Below, piece after piece: positions 21,201 to 32,800 of a stretch of DNA of 64,000 nt. The position numbers and the translations under genes are program-made. Source of the DNA: Rhizaria sp. SCN 62-66 (lineage: Eukaryota; Rhizaria, unplaced); contig MEDY01000187.1 in the NCBI GenBank assembly GCA_001724265.1, positions 28,501 to 92,500 of the forward strand. Reading direction: 5' to 3'. Every line of letters starts with the position of its first letter. Within the stretch, counting starts at the first letter, position 1. The notes beneath the pieces were generated by a model that was not told the origin of the DNA, did no database searches, and saw only the letters and a list, made by a program, of their open reading frames with translations.

Positions 21201-23982
21201 CTGTGTGCCGCCCCGCTGGCGGAGTGAGTCGCAGCGCCGGCGAGGCCCGCAGCGCTGCCGCCGGCGCCGGAGTGCGAGTGAGCGCCCGCGGAGGGCGCGG
21301 TGTGGCTGACGGTCTTGACCGTGGCCATGATCAGCCCCACGGCGGGGGCGTAGCCAAGCAGCGGCGTGCCGAGGCCGAGGCTGCGCGGGAGGGCGATCTT
21401 GGTTATGCCGCCGATGTCTCTCCGCGGGTCTTTGCCCGCGCCCGCCTCTTTACTATGGAGCGCGCGCAGGTCGATGAGCTGCAGCGACCAGTCGAGCTGC
21501 CGCGACGCCGCCAGCACCACGAGTTGGCGGCTGCGGTAGCGGCTGATGAGAGGGCGCGCGCTGCGGGAATCTAAGGGGGTACTTACGGTCGCAGATGAAA
21601 ATCCAGTAACTTTTGTCATGGAAGATAATGAAGGCAAATAGACCGAACGACTCGCGTTACGAGTCGCCACTGCATGGACGTCGCCGCTGTCCCTGCTATC
21701 ACTTGAGCTTTTGCTGTCAGTCTCGCCAGCGTTGTCATCGTCGTCATCAGCAGACTCGAACGCAGTGCCTTGCGTGGCGTCCTGAGTCCACAGCAGCGCC
21801 GAGCCGCGGCTCGCACCGGCCAGGGCAACTGCCGCCACCACAGCGCCATACACGACATCACTACCCGCATCAGCATCGTCAGCAGCTGCAGCTGCAGGAG
21901 ATAAAGCACGCATCGAAGAAGCGCCACGGAGACGCGGGTCCCAGACCCTCAGCACGCCGTCGCCGTAGGTGACTGCAAGCAGCGCGCCGCAGGGGGACCA
22001 CGCCATCGCGGCCGCGGGGCCGGACGGGTGCGACTCCCATTGTAACAAGGCGGGGGACGCTGTCGGGACTTGGCACAGGAGCGCAAGGAGTGTGTTTGTG
22101 TCGATATCCCAGACGCCGACAACGCCGCTCGTCGCGGTCACGGTGCTTGCTGAGGACGTATTCACCGTTGACGCAGCGGTCGCAGCGCTGATCGCGGCGG
22201 CTGCGGGGGCCGGTGCGGGCGCGGGGCAGGGGCACGCCACGGTCTTGTAGCTCACGGCGACCAGCGACGGGATGTACGGGTGCGGCGACAGCAGATCGGG
22301 GGTCAAGTGCCTTAGCTCCAGCGACGATAGCGCATGCTGCGGCGAGTTCGCAACATTTGCACTGGAGCTTGCAGTCGGCAAGTGAAGTGCAGCCCTCAGC
22401 GCGGCGTTGATGCCCGCAGACACAGGTGACACGCAGCCCACAACCGTCGCACTGGCACAGGCACTCGTACTGGTACTGGTACCGGAGCTTTCAGCAGCGA
22501 CGGACTCTAAATGGGCGCTTAGCCCGAGATCGAATGCCTTGAGGTTGCCGTCGCTGAGGACTGCCCAGACGCGCCTGTGCGCGCCGAGCGCGGAGTCAGC
22601 GGGGCCCGTGGCCAGGGCCAGCACGGCCTCTTTCGCGCCGTAGTGACCGTGACCGTGACCGTGAGCGTGGGCGCGAGGGGGGCTGGAGCTGCTGCTTACC
22701 GCAGCAGCGGAGCTCGAGTTCGAGCTGTTGTCGGAGTTTGTCCTCGCGTTATGAGTAAACGCATGGAACTTAAACGGCTGTAACGCCACCGTCTTGACAG
22801 CTTCACTAGAGCTTGTGCTGGAGTTGTTGTTGTTGCTGGGTGCCACAGTTGTGCTGTTTTCGGCGAGTTTGTACGTGGCCGTCTCTAGGGGTGCCGCGAC
22901 AATGTAAGGGCCGAGCGAGCTCACAGCCCACGACGCGGTGCTGGGGGCGCTGCCGCCGCCACCACTTCCATCAGCCGATGCAGAGGACGGTGCCAGCACC
23001 AGCGCGGGCGACTCCGAGCGAAGCGGGATGCCGGCCAGCGCGATGCCGGCAACGCCGCTGCTACTGCTCACGGCAACCGGCGACACGGGCGCAGGCACGA
23101 CGCCGCTGCCCGTGCTGGAGGCTGATGCTGAGGCCGAGGCTGAGACTGAGGTTGCGACGGAGGCTGCGGAAGTGACCGTGAGCGGAAGCGAGAGCGGGTG
23201 GCCATGGGTGTCGACGAAGACGGCCCGGGCGCGGTCCTCGGACGCGAACAGCGGCCTCAGCGACACGCCTTCGGGCGCGACCAGCGACTGCAGCTGCGCC
23301 TGTTGTTGCGCCTGTTGTTGCGCCTGCAACTGCAACTGCGACGGCAGCTGTGACGGCAACGGGGAGACAGGGGAGCTGGACACAGCGGCCGGACCGCTTG
23401 AAACAGCAGCAGGCGCCGCAACAGCAGCGTTTGCAGAGCTAACTGGAGCTGCTACCGAGCTGAGACTGGTGACAGCGCTAGACGTGACGTTAGAGCTTGT
23501 GCTACCAGTACTGGTCACACTTGAAGCCGCAATTGTGGCCGTTGTGTTGGTGGTCGCGAGGGGGTTGGGCGTGTTGCGGAAGATGGCGAGCGCCGCGGGG
23601 CGGGCGCCGGATGGCTTGATGACGCCTGCAGCATCCGGCTTCGCACCCGCGGACTCAGCGGCCTCGGCGCCAGTGGCGGGCGCGGCTGCTGAGGACGATG
23701 AGGCAGCGGTAGCAGCAGGCGCGGGCGTGGACGCGGCGGCGGGCGCGGGGGGAATGCCAAGCTTGCGCTGTTCCTCAGCGCAGCCAAAACGGCTCACCCA
23801 CTATGGATAAGCGTGCAAACACATCAATATTATCAATATCATGTTATTATGGTGAGTTAGAACATCGCGAAAGGTCAGGAGTGCTCCACATGCGTTGGAG
23901 GGAGGTTACAGAGAGACCGTTGAAGTCAGCTTAGGATGCAGAAACATACCATGTTGACACGCGATGACTTGGGAGAGGACAT
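18243..23982 (-). CDS. Coronin-like WD40 protein with coiled coil and long C-terminal extension, three exons
   Basis: Exons 23982-23950 (MSSPKSSRVNM), 23800-19676 and 19496-18243 join in phase 0 to give about 1803 residues. WD40 features include WDIDTNTLLAL, then MAWSPCGALLAVTYGDGVLRVWDPR (about 600-625). Next come VTGFSS (about 740) and LQLIDLR, matching the coronin pattern TTGFS...LWD.R. Then GTPLLGYAPAVGLIMATVK parallels the coronin GVLLPFYDPD..YLCGKGD block, and LLKRADAV...LFELT parallels PKRGLDV..ARFFKL. Exon 3 begins with a heptad-rich coiled coil (about 1390-1460), as in coronins, which bind F-actin and Arp2/3 through such modules. Typical coronins are 450-550 residues; this one has Ala/Ser insertions between blades and about 350 extra C-terminal residues of unknown role. 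Coronin identity is an inference from motif order. Confidence 0.65.
19497..19675 (-). other. Intron 2 of the coronin-like gene (179 nt)
   Basis: Minus-strand donor GTACGT follows GCCGCACTG; acceptor GAGTAG precedes GCCGCCCCG. Phase 0 and AT-rich. Links the WD40 portion to the coiled-coil exon. Without splicing, the WD40 frame ends at 19640. Confidence 0.75.
23801..23949 (-). other. Intron 1 of the coronin-like gene (149 nt)
   Basis: Minus-strand donor GTATGT follows GTCAACATG; acceptor CCATAG precedes TGGGTGAGC. Phase 0. It gives the long exon 2 a proper ATG start 11 codons upstream; exon 2 itself has no ATG at its 5' end. Confidence 0.75.
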
Positions 23983-24656
23983 CGTCCGTGCTCTAAGGGC
24001 TTCCAAAAAGGAAGTGTGGTCGTTTAGATCGGCCTGTGCTGCTTGGTAGGAAAAACAAGGCCTGGCTCGCGAAGCGAAACTCTGAGTTGTCTAAAAGGAG
24101 GCGGCAGAAAGGTGAGACACAGGTTGCAAGCAAAACACAAGAAGGATCAATAAGAGAACAGCAAGGGACAACTTGATAAAAGAGACAAGCATCAAACCAC
24201 GACGAGAAGGCGGCCAAAACCTGTGCCCGAAATCACATTCAACTCGGTCTCCAGCCTGCTCACGGTCACCAGACCGTGACCGAGTTCGACAAGAGACGTG
24301 GTGGAGGCTGGGGGACTGACGGCTCGAGAGAATGAGCGCACCTTTCGTGCAAAAGTTTGTTGCCTTTGAAGGGTGATGTTGCCGAGATACGGACTGTTAT
24401 AACACTAACGCGAGTATATGATCATCTTTTTACAAGGGCATACCAACGGAAGTCTGTTGATTCGAAATCCAAAGATTGTTAGCGGAGCCGTGGCTCCGCC
24501 TGCGTGCGCTCTTCCCTCCTGACTTGCCCCGACCTTGCCACACACTTGCTCACCCGACCTGCTCTCTAAACCTTCTGTGCCCGGCTACAGACCCCCTTTT
24601 CTCCCTAAGACGCCGACCGTTGGCTTCGTGCAGCTGGTACAACCGCTTCTGAAGCC
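23983..24656. promoter_or_regulatory. Divergent promoter region between the coronin-like and EDR2-like genes
   Basis: 674 bases between two divergent ATGs. It contains a nested inverted repeat at 24241-24286 (separate entry). No supported ORF: the small frames here lack recognisable content. Confidence 0.5.
24241..24286. repeat. Nested inverted repeat (candidate cis-element)
   Basis: The outer arms AACTCGGTC and GACCGAGTT are 9-base perfect complements. Inside them CACGGTC and GACCGTG form a 7-bp stem around an ACCA loop; the outer right arm shares its first G with the inner stem. It lies in the divergent promoter region, about 260 bases upstream of the ATG at 23982 and 370 bases upstream of the ATG at 24657. 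Confidence 0.6.
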
Positions 24657-27600
24657 ATGTCATCCGGTGCCGCCGCTGGGGACCTCCTCAGAGCGCCCTC
24701 GGCCAACACACTGCGCTACTTCTGGGGCCGCCCCGGCGCGCTCGTCAACGGCTCCGTCCAGGCCTCGGGCGGCAAACCCGTGAAGCCGGTGGACAACAAG
24801 CAACGCGTTAAGGACGAAATGTGGCTCAACCGCGAGATCTCCAAGGGCCAGGATATTGTGGACCGCAGCAACCAGAAGGCCACGACGCCCGGCGTCCGCG
24901 CCCTCGAGTCGTGCCCGCCGCCGACGCGCCTGCACCCGCAGTTCCTCCTCTCGGGCTACCTTGCCGTCCGCAACACGGGCGACTGGTCTCGCAAGTGGAC
25001 GCTGCGCTACTGCCTGCTGACGACGCACCACCTGTACATCTTCAAGCGCGCGCCCCCCGCGCTATCGGGCTTCGACGCCGCCGCGGGCGCCGAGGACGCC
25101 TCGGGTCTCACGCCCGGCGCGCCCGGCTCCGCCGCCGCCGCCTCCTCCTCCGCCGCCGCCGCGAGCAGCAACAGCAACAACAGCAACGGCGGCGTCGCCG
25201 GCACGCCCATGCGCCTGCGCGTCCCCTCCTCGTCGCTCAACTCGCCGCTGCAGCCGTCGTCGCCCACGTCAACCTTCTCCGCCGCCGCCTCGCCCTCCGC
25301 CGCCGCGGTCCCCGGCTCCTGCGCCGCCGCCGCCGCCCTGTCCGGCGCCGCGTCCCCGTCGGTCGCGTCGCCATACGCGCCGTCGACTAACCGCGCCCCC
25401 TCGTCCGCTGTAGCAACATCTCTCGGCTTCGCCCCGCGCGCGCTGCCCTTCTCCCCGACGACGGCACCGATCGCCTACACATCGCCGCCAGCGTACCCGA
25501 ACCTGGCCGCGGACCCGGCGTCGGAGCTCTTCGGCGAATACCGCGATCGTGTGCCCGTGGACGACCGGCTCGCCGTCATCGACGTCACGGCCTCGGGCGC
25601 TGCCGAGCCCCTCGTCTTCCAGCTCTCGCACCCCGACAAGCACATGACGCTCTTCCGCGCCGTCAACGCGCGTCAGTGCGGGCTGTGGACCAGCGTGCTG
25701 CGCACCGCGGCCCTCATGACTTCGCACGTCTTCGCCGGTCAACCCCTGTCGCGGCCCTTGGACCACGCCGCCCCGGTCTGCGCGCCCGCCGCTCTGACCG
25801 CGCTCGCCGCCGCCTCGGGCTACGCGCAGCCCGCGCCGGGCCCCGCTGGCGCTGGCTCTGCGGCCTCTGGTGCCGCCACCTCGTCGTCCTCGGCCTCTGG
25901 CGCCCCCGCACCCGCCGCTGCCGCTGTGGCGCCGCTGGTGGGCTACCCCGTACTGCCCTGGCCCAGCCAGTGGCCCGCATCCTGGCTCACCTCCAACGCC
26001 TCCTGGTTCCCGCAGGTCCGTCCAATCGTCAATGTGGATATATTGTTTATATTTTTCTTTTGTTTTACGTTTTGTATTTAAAGTGTATTTTCATATTTGT
26101 GCCCATCGCTCACTATATCCTGATATTTTCTCTTCCTTTCTCACTGCCTTTGACTCCACATCCCAGGCTCCTCACGTCAATGCGTTGATCCCTGCATACT
26201 GCGACCGCTCCACCGAGGTCGTCAACGTCCTCTACCTCCCGGCGCCGTCCTCCCCGACGTGTTCCGCGGCCGCCAGCCCCACCGCGGGCCTCGGCACGGT
26301 CATCAGCGGCGGCGCCGAGTGGACCGACCGCGTCTACGCCGTCCTCCCGTCCCGCACCACCGCCGCCACGGCGTCCTCCGCCAGCGCCAGCGCCGGCAGC
26401 AAGCGCGGCGCCGCGGCGGCCGCGTCCGCGCCCCGCGGCGTGGTGACGGTGTCACTGGGCGACGGCGGCCAGGTGGAGCTCGACGTGCACGCACTGTGGG
26501 TTCACCACCAGACCGCCGTGTCGGCCGGGCAGTGCGAGACGCTGCCCACGGTCCTGGCCGAGGGCACCGAAGTGAAGCCGCCCGTCGGCTGCACCGTCGA
26601 GAGCGAGCGCAAGTTCGTGCACGCCAACTTCGCCGTCATGGACTCGTTCTACAACGCTGACATGCACCTCGCGTGGTCCTTCGAGACCGTCACTCTGGCC
26701 TGCGCCCCCTGCGCCCCCGCCGCCCCCGCTGCTGCCGCGGTTCCTGTCTCTGCGCCTGCGGCTGCGCCCGCGGCGTCGACTGCAGCCGCAGAGACGGGCG
26801 ACGTGGTGTGCGGGCCGAATGCCGCCGTCGTCTCCGCGGTTGAGCACTCGCTGCTCGCCGTCGTGTACACACAGCCGCCCGCGGCGCGCGTCGCACTGGG
26901 CCTCGTCTTCACACTGCTCGCGCACTGCTCCATTACGCCCGAGCTCACCGCCACCGGCGGGCTCAGCGGCCGCGCGCTGCTGCAAGCAGCCACGCTTCTG
27001 CTGGCCACCGCCATCGGCGCTGTGATCGCCGTCGACGCGCTGCGCACCCCGCCCAAGCCCTGCAAGGCGCCCGCCAGTGTCTCCAATAAGCCCGTCGCCG
27101 CTGCCGCCAAGGCCCCCGTCGCCGCCGCCGCCGTCGCCTCCGCTGCCCTATCTACGCCTGCCGCGGCCACTGCTGCGGCTAGAGTGAGCGAGCCCGTGAC
27201 CGTGCACTTGCTGACGCTCATCCCGGTGCGCCTGAGCGACCGCCACTCGCCGTCGGGTCCCACGCTGCTCAACGGCGCGCCGCTCGACGCGCGCGAGTGG
27301 CCGCCGCTGCCGCGCACCACGGTCTTCTGCACTGCCGCCGCGGGCGCGACGGTCGGCGCCTCTGCCGGCGCGCGCCGCGCGGCTTACGCGTCCTCTCTCG
27401 CCGGCAGCGGCGGCGCCGCAGCCAACGGCGCGGCAGGCGGCGATGATGCTCCAGCAGGCCATGGGCGTGCGCTCGGTCGTCCCGCTCGCACCCGCCACGG
27501 CCTCTTCCCCGCGCGCGGGCCTCCTCTCCGCCTCTGGCGGCGCCGGCGGCTCCCATGCTGCACTGGGCGGTCTGTCTGGGCTCGGCGTCGCCGTCCCCGG

Positions 27601-28783
27601 CGGCGGCAGCGCGGGCGACGCAACCGCGAGACCCGTGGCCCGCGGCGCCAGCGCCGACCGCAACGACGCCTTCTCCGACAACGACGAGTCGGGCGACGAG
27701 GACACCGGCAGCGACCTCGAACTCACCGGCGGCGCCGCTGCCGGCGCGGGCACGGGCGCGGGCGCTAGATCCGGCCACACGCGCAGCAGCAGAGGCAGCA
27801 CCGACGCGTCGGCCGCCACCGCGCACTCCGCCGCTGCGGCCGCCGCGACCGCTGCCGCCGCGGCCGACGGATCGATCCCGTCCGCGGCCGCCGCCAACGC
27901 CGCCGCGGCGGCCGCGACGGCGCCGGCCGTGGTGCGCGAGGACCCTAACTGCGGCAACGTGTACTTTGCTCCCTGGGGTGCGTGGTGCCAGTCAGATTAC
28001 CGGCCGCTAGTGCTGCGCGGGCCTGACTACCTGACCAACAAGAAGAAGCCCAAGGTGCCCGCGACACCTTTCCGGTTCGAGTCGTGCCACTGCGAGATCG
28101 TGGCGGTGCGCAAGATGCGCGCGCACGACGCCGCGCGCCGCAACAGCTACTTCAACCAGCAGCTCAACATGATCAAGGAGCACGGCCGCGAGGCTGAGTG
28201 GGCGCTGGGCACGCCGCTCAAGTTTATGCTGGTCAACTTTATGGTGCCCGGGTCGCCGCAGTACAACTTCGTCATGTACTTCCGCAACCCGTACATCAGC
28301 CCGTCGCCGTACCCTGAGCACGCACATGGGCTGGCCCCGGGCAGCTTCACGCCCACGGTCAACTACCCTGAGGGCGACCCCTTCTTCGACCTCATGGACC
28401 GCTTCGTTAACGGCACCGACGAGTTCCGCACGAGCCGCTTCAAGTACATCCCCAACGTCGCCGTAGGCAGCTGGATCGTCAAGCGCGGCGTCGGCCAGAC
28501 GCCCGTCATCCTCGGCAACAAGCTCAAACAGCGCTACTACCAGGACGCGAACAAGCAGTACATGGAGATCGACGTCGACGTGTCGTCGTCCTCGGTCGCT
28601 GGCTCCGTGCTCAAGCTCGTCAAGGGCTACGCCAAGACGCTCGAGATCGACCTCAACTTCCTGCTCGAGCCGCACGCCAACGATGAGCTGCCCGAGGCGC
28701 TATGGGGCGGCGTCCGCATTTGCAACGTCGACCTGCTCAACATCAAGATTTCCGAGGACGAAATCGAGGAGAACGACCAGTGA
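24657..28783 (+). CDS. EDR2: EDR2-like protein: PH domain plus C-terminal DUF1336 (EDR2_C)
   Basis: Exon 1 is 24657-26015. Exon 2 starts at 26167 and, after a frame change near 27400-27440, ends at the TGA at 28783, giving about 1320 residues. The PH domain starts near residue 94 (FLLSGYLAVRNTGDWSRKW, YCLLTTHHLYIFKR). An Ala/Ser insert splits it, and it finishes near 290-352 (LAVIDVT, FQLSHPDKHMTLFRA, LWTSVLRTA). The last 280 residues are a clear DUF1336 domain: VNFMVPGSPQYNFVMYF, FVNGTDEFRTSRFKYIPNV, GSWIVKRGVGQTPVILG, YMEIDVDVSSSSVAGSVL and ANDELPEALWGGVRI. Plant EDR2 proteins have PH-START-DUF1336 and bind phosphoinositides in membrane traffic and defence control. I see no clear START domain here. 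The function is inferred from the domains only. Confidence 0.85.
26016..26166 (+). other. Intron in the EDR2-like gene (151 nt)
   Basis: Donor GTCCGT follows TTCCCGCAG; acceptor ATCCCAG precedes GCTCCTCACG. Phase 0. T-rich, with a strong pyrimidine tract. Joins ASWFPQ to APHVNALIPAY. Confidence 0.85.
27352..27440 (+). other. Unresolved frame change inside the EDR2-like gene
   Basis: Upstream coding is in one frame (…AYASSLAGSGGAAANG) and continues downstream in the frame one base later (…MMLQQAMGVRSVVPLAP). Both frames are open across the overlap. A GC-rich 70-nt intron from GTCGGC (27352) to CCGCAG (27421) would restore phase, but it is smaller and far more GC-rich than the other introns here. 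A one-base sequence error or a real frameshift is equally possible. Confidence 0.6.
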
Positions 28784-29851
28784 GCGGCCGGCCCACGCGC
28801 TGTAGCGTCATCAGCGGCAGTGGCAGTTGCGGTGAGCAGTGACGACTGCGAGCAGTGACTGTGTTGATTGACGGACTGCTGTTTTTTTGTTTTTGTTTAC
28901 ATGTGTTCATTTTTCATATTTTTTGACTTTGTTTTAGTGAAAGAAACATTGACCTATTTTGTTGTTGCTGCTGTTTGCTTGTTCATTTGCACATGTTTAT
29001 GTCTTAAGAAATGCCAGCAAAAATCTTTTATTTGAACTTGGTTTCTTTTGTGTTGTGTGCTTTGGTTGATGCTGAGGTGCGTGTCCACGAAGAACGAGAT
29101 GAATAGATCCACATCACTAGAGGATGTAGGTAATTGTTATTGTTTTTGTCTTTGTAAATTGTTAGCAACATCAACATCATATTCATCGTTGTCGTCAACC
29201 TCGAGTGTTGAAATGTGTTGTTGCTCTCACGATAAGCCATTATGACCTGCGGAATTGCACACGCATTCGGTAAATTCTTTTATTTTGTTCTTTCGGCAAC
29301 CGTGTTTCTTTTCACATATCTTTTTAATACATTTAATCACTGTTAAAATATCTCTGGCGTTCATGTATGTTTGTCTGGCCGCAAGCTAGATGCTTGCTGT
29401 ATTGGGTCGCTGCTGATAAGAGCTACTGACCTCCAGCGTTGCGGCCAGTACCGATATACTCAACGTTGCATTCATTTATATTGTGCAGGATGTGTCCCGT
29501 TAAGTTGAGACCGTAGTGCTATGATTTCAAGTCACAACCCTCGTCAGTAACCAGATGTTATCTTACACTTCGAGTTCATACACGTGTGATTTGACAGATT
29601 TTGCGATTTCGAAACGTACCTCTCGAAAAAGGTGCGATTTTGACTGCATGCCAGCATTATCTATGTCTTTAAATGACTCCTCACGCATACACTATGTCTT
29701 TTCATGTTTGTGTCCTCCATCATACAGTGTGCTTTTTCTTCAGCCCACCCAGTCTTGTGTCAGTTTGAGATTGTTTATATCTCGCTCAAAAGTCCGTCAA
29801 TAGAGCTTTACTACGTGCAAGCGCGTGTCCGTTTTACGACACACCTGGATA
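28784..29851. promoter_or_regulatory. Intergenic region between the EDR2-like and DCAF4-like genes
   Basis: 1068 T-rich bases between tandem plus-strand genes. It should hold the EDR2-like 3' UTR and the DCAF4-like promoter. It carries a perfect inverted repeat at 29375-29448 (separate entry). Small ORFs here have no recognisable features. Confidence 0.5.
29375..29448. repeat. 74-base inverted repeat with inner hairpin (possible structured RNA or cis-element)
   Basis: CTGGCCGCAA at 29375-29384 is the exact complement of TTGCGGCCAG at 29439-29448. An alternative inner hairpin GCAAGC/GCTTGC with loop TAGAT sits at 29381-29397 and competes with the outer stem. The stem is GC-rich in AT-rich surroundings. 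It does not fit a tRNA cloverleaf: there is no TPsiC consensus. Confidence 0.55.
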
Positions 29852-32800
29852 ATGTCAAATGATTCATCTGACGACGATTTTCTTAGTGTTAGTCCTGCGC
29901 TTCAGAAGCGGTTAGATGCGGTCCAGCAGCAGGTCAACGAGCGCCTTCTTTCCGAGGCTCGTGCACGCCAAGACGCTGCCGACGCCTCTGCCGCTCGCAC
30001 CCATGCCGCTGCCTTACGTAAAAACGAACGTTATTTGAAGAAGCATGGGAAGCAGCCTTCTGGCGTGAGTCAAAACGCTGTCCTTGCCGCAGCGGCCACT
30101 TCTGCGGCACCCATTGCAAGGCAACGGAAAGAGTTCGTCTTAGACCCCACCACGAACAAATTTTACCGCACGACCGTCACATCACTGCCACCAAGTAGTT
30201 CGCTTGCGGGCAATTGCGTCCTCGTTGCTACAGCTAACGACAGCCTTGCGATCAGCGAGCCTCCCGCCGCCCCGTCTGCAGTGCCCATCACGACCGCGCT
30301 CGCAGCTCGGCGGTGCGCTTCGCAGTGTGCTTCCCAGGCTTCATCTCTCTCAACGAGCGGCTCCGCGACTGCGAGGCCACAGTACGGCCCCATCGCGGTT
30401 GCCGTGCATTCGGCCGTCGCGACGCCGCTGAACCTGGCTGCGCCGGGAACCGGCACGCTGCCCGTGCTCGCCGCCACCGTCGCCACCGTTGCCGCCGCCG
30501 CCGCCGCCGACCGCAACCACGCCCATCACGCCCACACTCGAGCTGACATCGCCAGCAGGCTCACCCCGCCTGCTTCACCGCCGCACGCGGCGCCGCGCCT
30601 GTCAGCTGCCGGCGCCGCAGCGTTTGAGCGCACGACTGCGCGCGCCGCTGCCTGCGGGCAGGCGTTTGGCTCCGCGCTCTGGTTCCCCGCGCCGCGCCCG
30701 TGGCCGCAGCGGCCGACAGGGCTTCAAGTTGCGCCGGCGACAGGTGCGTCCGCTTTTATAACGATCTTCCACCATATATTGAATGACTTGCACGTTTATG
30801 TGATTCTCTACGGCTCTGCCCTTGGTGTTGCATCTTTCGTTTACATACCAGCGTGCCGATGTGCACAATGATTACTGATTGTGCTTCACGGACTCATTTC
30901 ACATTTTATCCAACGTTTTAACATCGTTTTTCCTTGTATAGATGTGATTGTGCGCGCGCTTGGTTTCAACCTGACTGCAACACCATCCGACAGCCATGTT
31001 GGTCACAGCAACACCACGCTGCTTAATAGCCGTGGTCATCGAAGCATGTGCGCCATTGATACTACTCATACGGTGGCTCACACTGAAACTGCGTCGCCGT
31101 CGACACTTACAGTGTCATTTCTTGGTCAATCTGCCGATTTCTCTGTGTTGCGCAAGCCCTTACAAATGCACCAAGCATCTGCGAGCTTTAGTAACGCTAA
31201 TAGTGTATTAGTAATCCCTGATTTGTCGCTGTTGCAGACTCACCCGGTCCGTCGGCTGCTGAACAACAGCACGGCTGCTCGAAGTCATAGTAATATTGGC
31301 CGCGATAACAGTCAGCAGTCGCACGGTCAGCGCTCTCACCCTCAGCAGTTGCACAGTGAACTCTCTCAACGCTCGCACGGTCCGCACGGCGTGCGCGTGC
31401 ACTCACGAGGCGGCGCCGCTCATAGTCATTCACAAAGGTAGAGTGCTCGCCACGCGGAGGCAGACAGCGCAGACTCTGACGATGCCGATGAACAGGAGCG
31501 GGAGCGAGAGTTCTACCAACAGCACTTCGCGACGCCGGAGGTTCCGATTTGCTCCGTTTTGCACTTGTCCAACAGTGTACTATGTACATTTCAATCCTAC
31601 AGCACCACTTGCACTCACCCGCTGAATCAACGAACTGATGAAGAACAGTCGCGAAACTCAAACAACAATAACAATCCTACTAACAATAACAATAATAACC
31701 GCAATCGTAACTCGAACACTCCGAGTGGTAACATAACGCAAGCACCTGCTGCATCAGCTAATCTAGCTGGCCTCGACACGCGGTACAGCTGGGACGTGCC
31801 CTCCGCGGCCGCGCGGCGCCGGGTGCTGCTGGCGTGGCGCCGCGAGAGCGCGATCGCGAGCGACCTGGACAACGCCGGTGGAGCACGTGCTGCTAACGCT
31901 GAGGCTCGGAGTCGTCACAGTGGCGCCACACAGACTACGGACACTCCGAGCGGCAGCATGACTGCCGCGGAGAGTGTCGCAGGGTCTGCATCTTCAGCAG
32001 CGTTGAAGCCATTGCTTTCGTCTTTGTCATCGCAGTCGCGGGTGCTTACGACGAGTCGGCTCTTGTCGACTGTCGCCGAGCTTGGTGCTGCGGACTCCGT
32101 GGCTGCTCTTGACTTAAACGATGCCAACTTGGCCTCGACATGTGTCGACATGAGCAAGGATGATGATGTGTCGCCCCCACACGCAGTCGACGCAACGTAC
32201 GACATGAGCGTGACCCCGACATTTGAGTTTCTTCCTCTACGTCGCAGTGAGTTTTTTTCGAACAGTCGGCGCCATCAGTCTTGCGGGGCTCCGAGCAACG
32301 CCGCGAACGTTCTCGAACATCGTCTTCCACAGTCCGACCCGTTACCCGTGATTATGCGCGCATTCACTGGCGAATTCACGCCCGATGGCACTGGTGGCTG
32401 GGTCGAGATCATTACTCCGACAACAACCCCACCTGCATCACGGGGGGCCCATGCCACGGACGCTGCTCCCACAGTCACTGCGATGCCGCCGACCTGGTCG
32501 ATCGTCGCTCGCGTCCCTTTCCCCGGCCGCGCAGTCGCAGACGCCGTGATTGCGTGGCCGCACACTGCGCGCGCGGCAGCGCTTGTGCGGTGGGCCGAGG
32601 GGGTGATCGCCGCCCGCAGTGCTAAGTGTCGCATCCATGGCCTCAATTCGTGCAGCAGCGACGGTACATGTGACTGTGAGCTGCGGTGGGCTGTGCTGCG
32701 TAAATGGGGAGACAAACACGGAGTAGCGGTAAACTCTTCTGTGTCATGTGACTCCCATTCGCACACTAAGTCTGCGGTTACCACGGCGGACAGCACGATC

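Noticed and set aside
21570-21600. Splice donor GTAAGT inside exon 2 of the coronin-like gene
   Set aside because: The frame reads through, the nearest in-phase acceptors would give an intron under 30 nt, and the coronin-like TGFS...LIDLR block spans it.
23993-24217. 74-codon minus-strand ORF upstream of the coronin-like gene
   Set aside because: Non-ATG or weak start, cysteine/phenylalanine-rich noise in a promoter region.
29375-29448. tRNA gene at the inverted repeat
   Set aside because: The arms could mimic an acceptor stem, but there is no GGTTCRA-type TPsiC arm and no credible anticodon arm.
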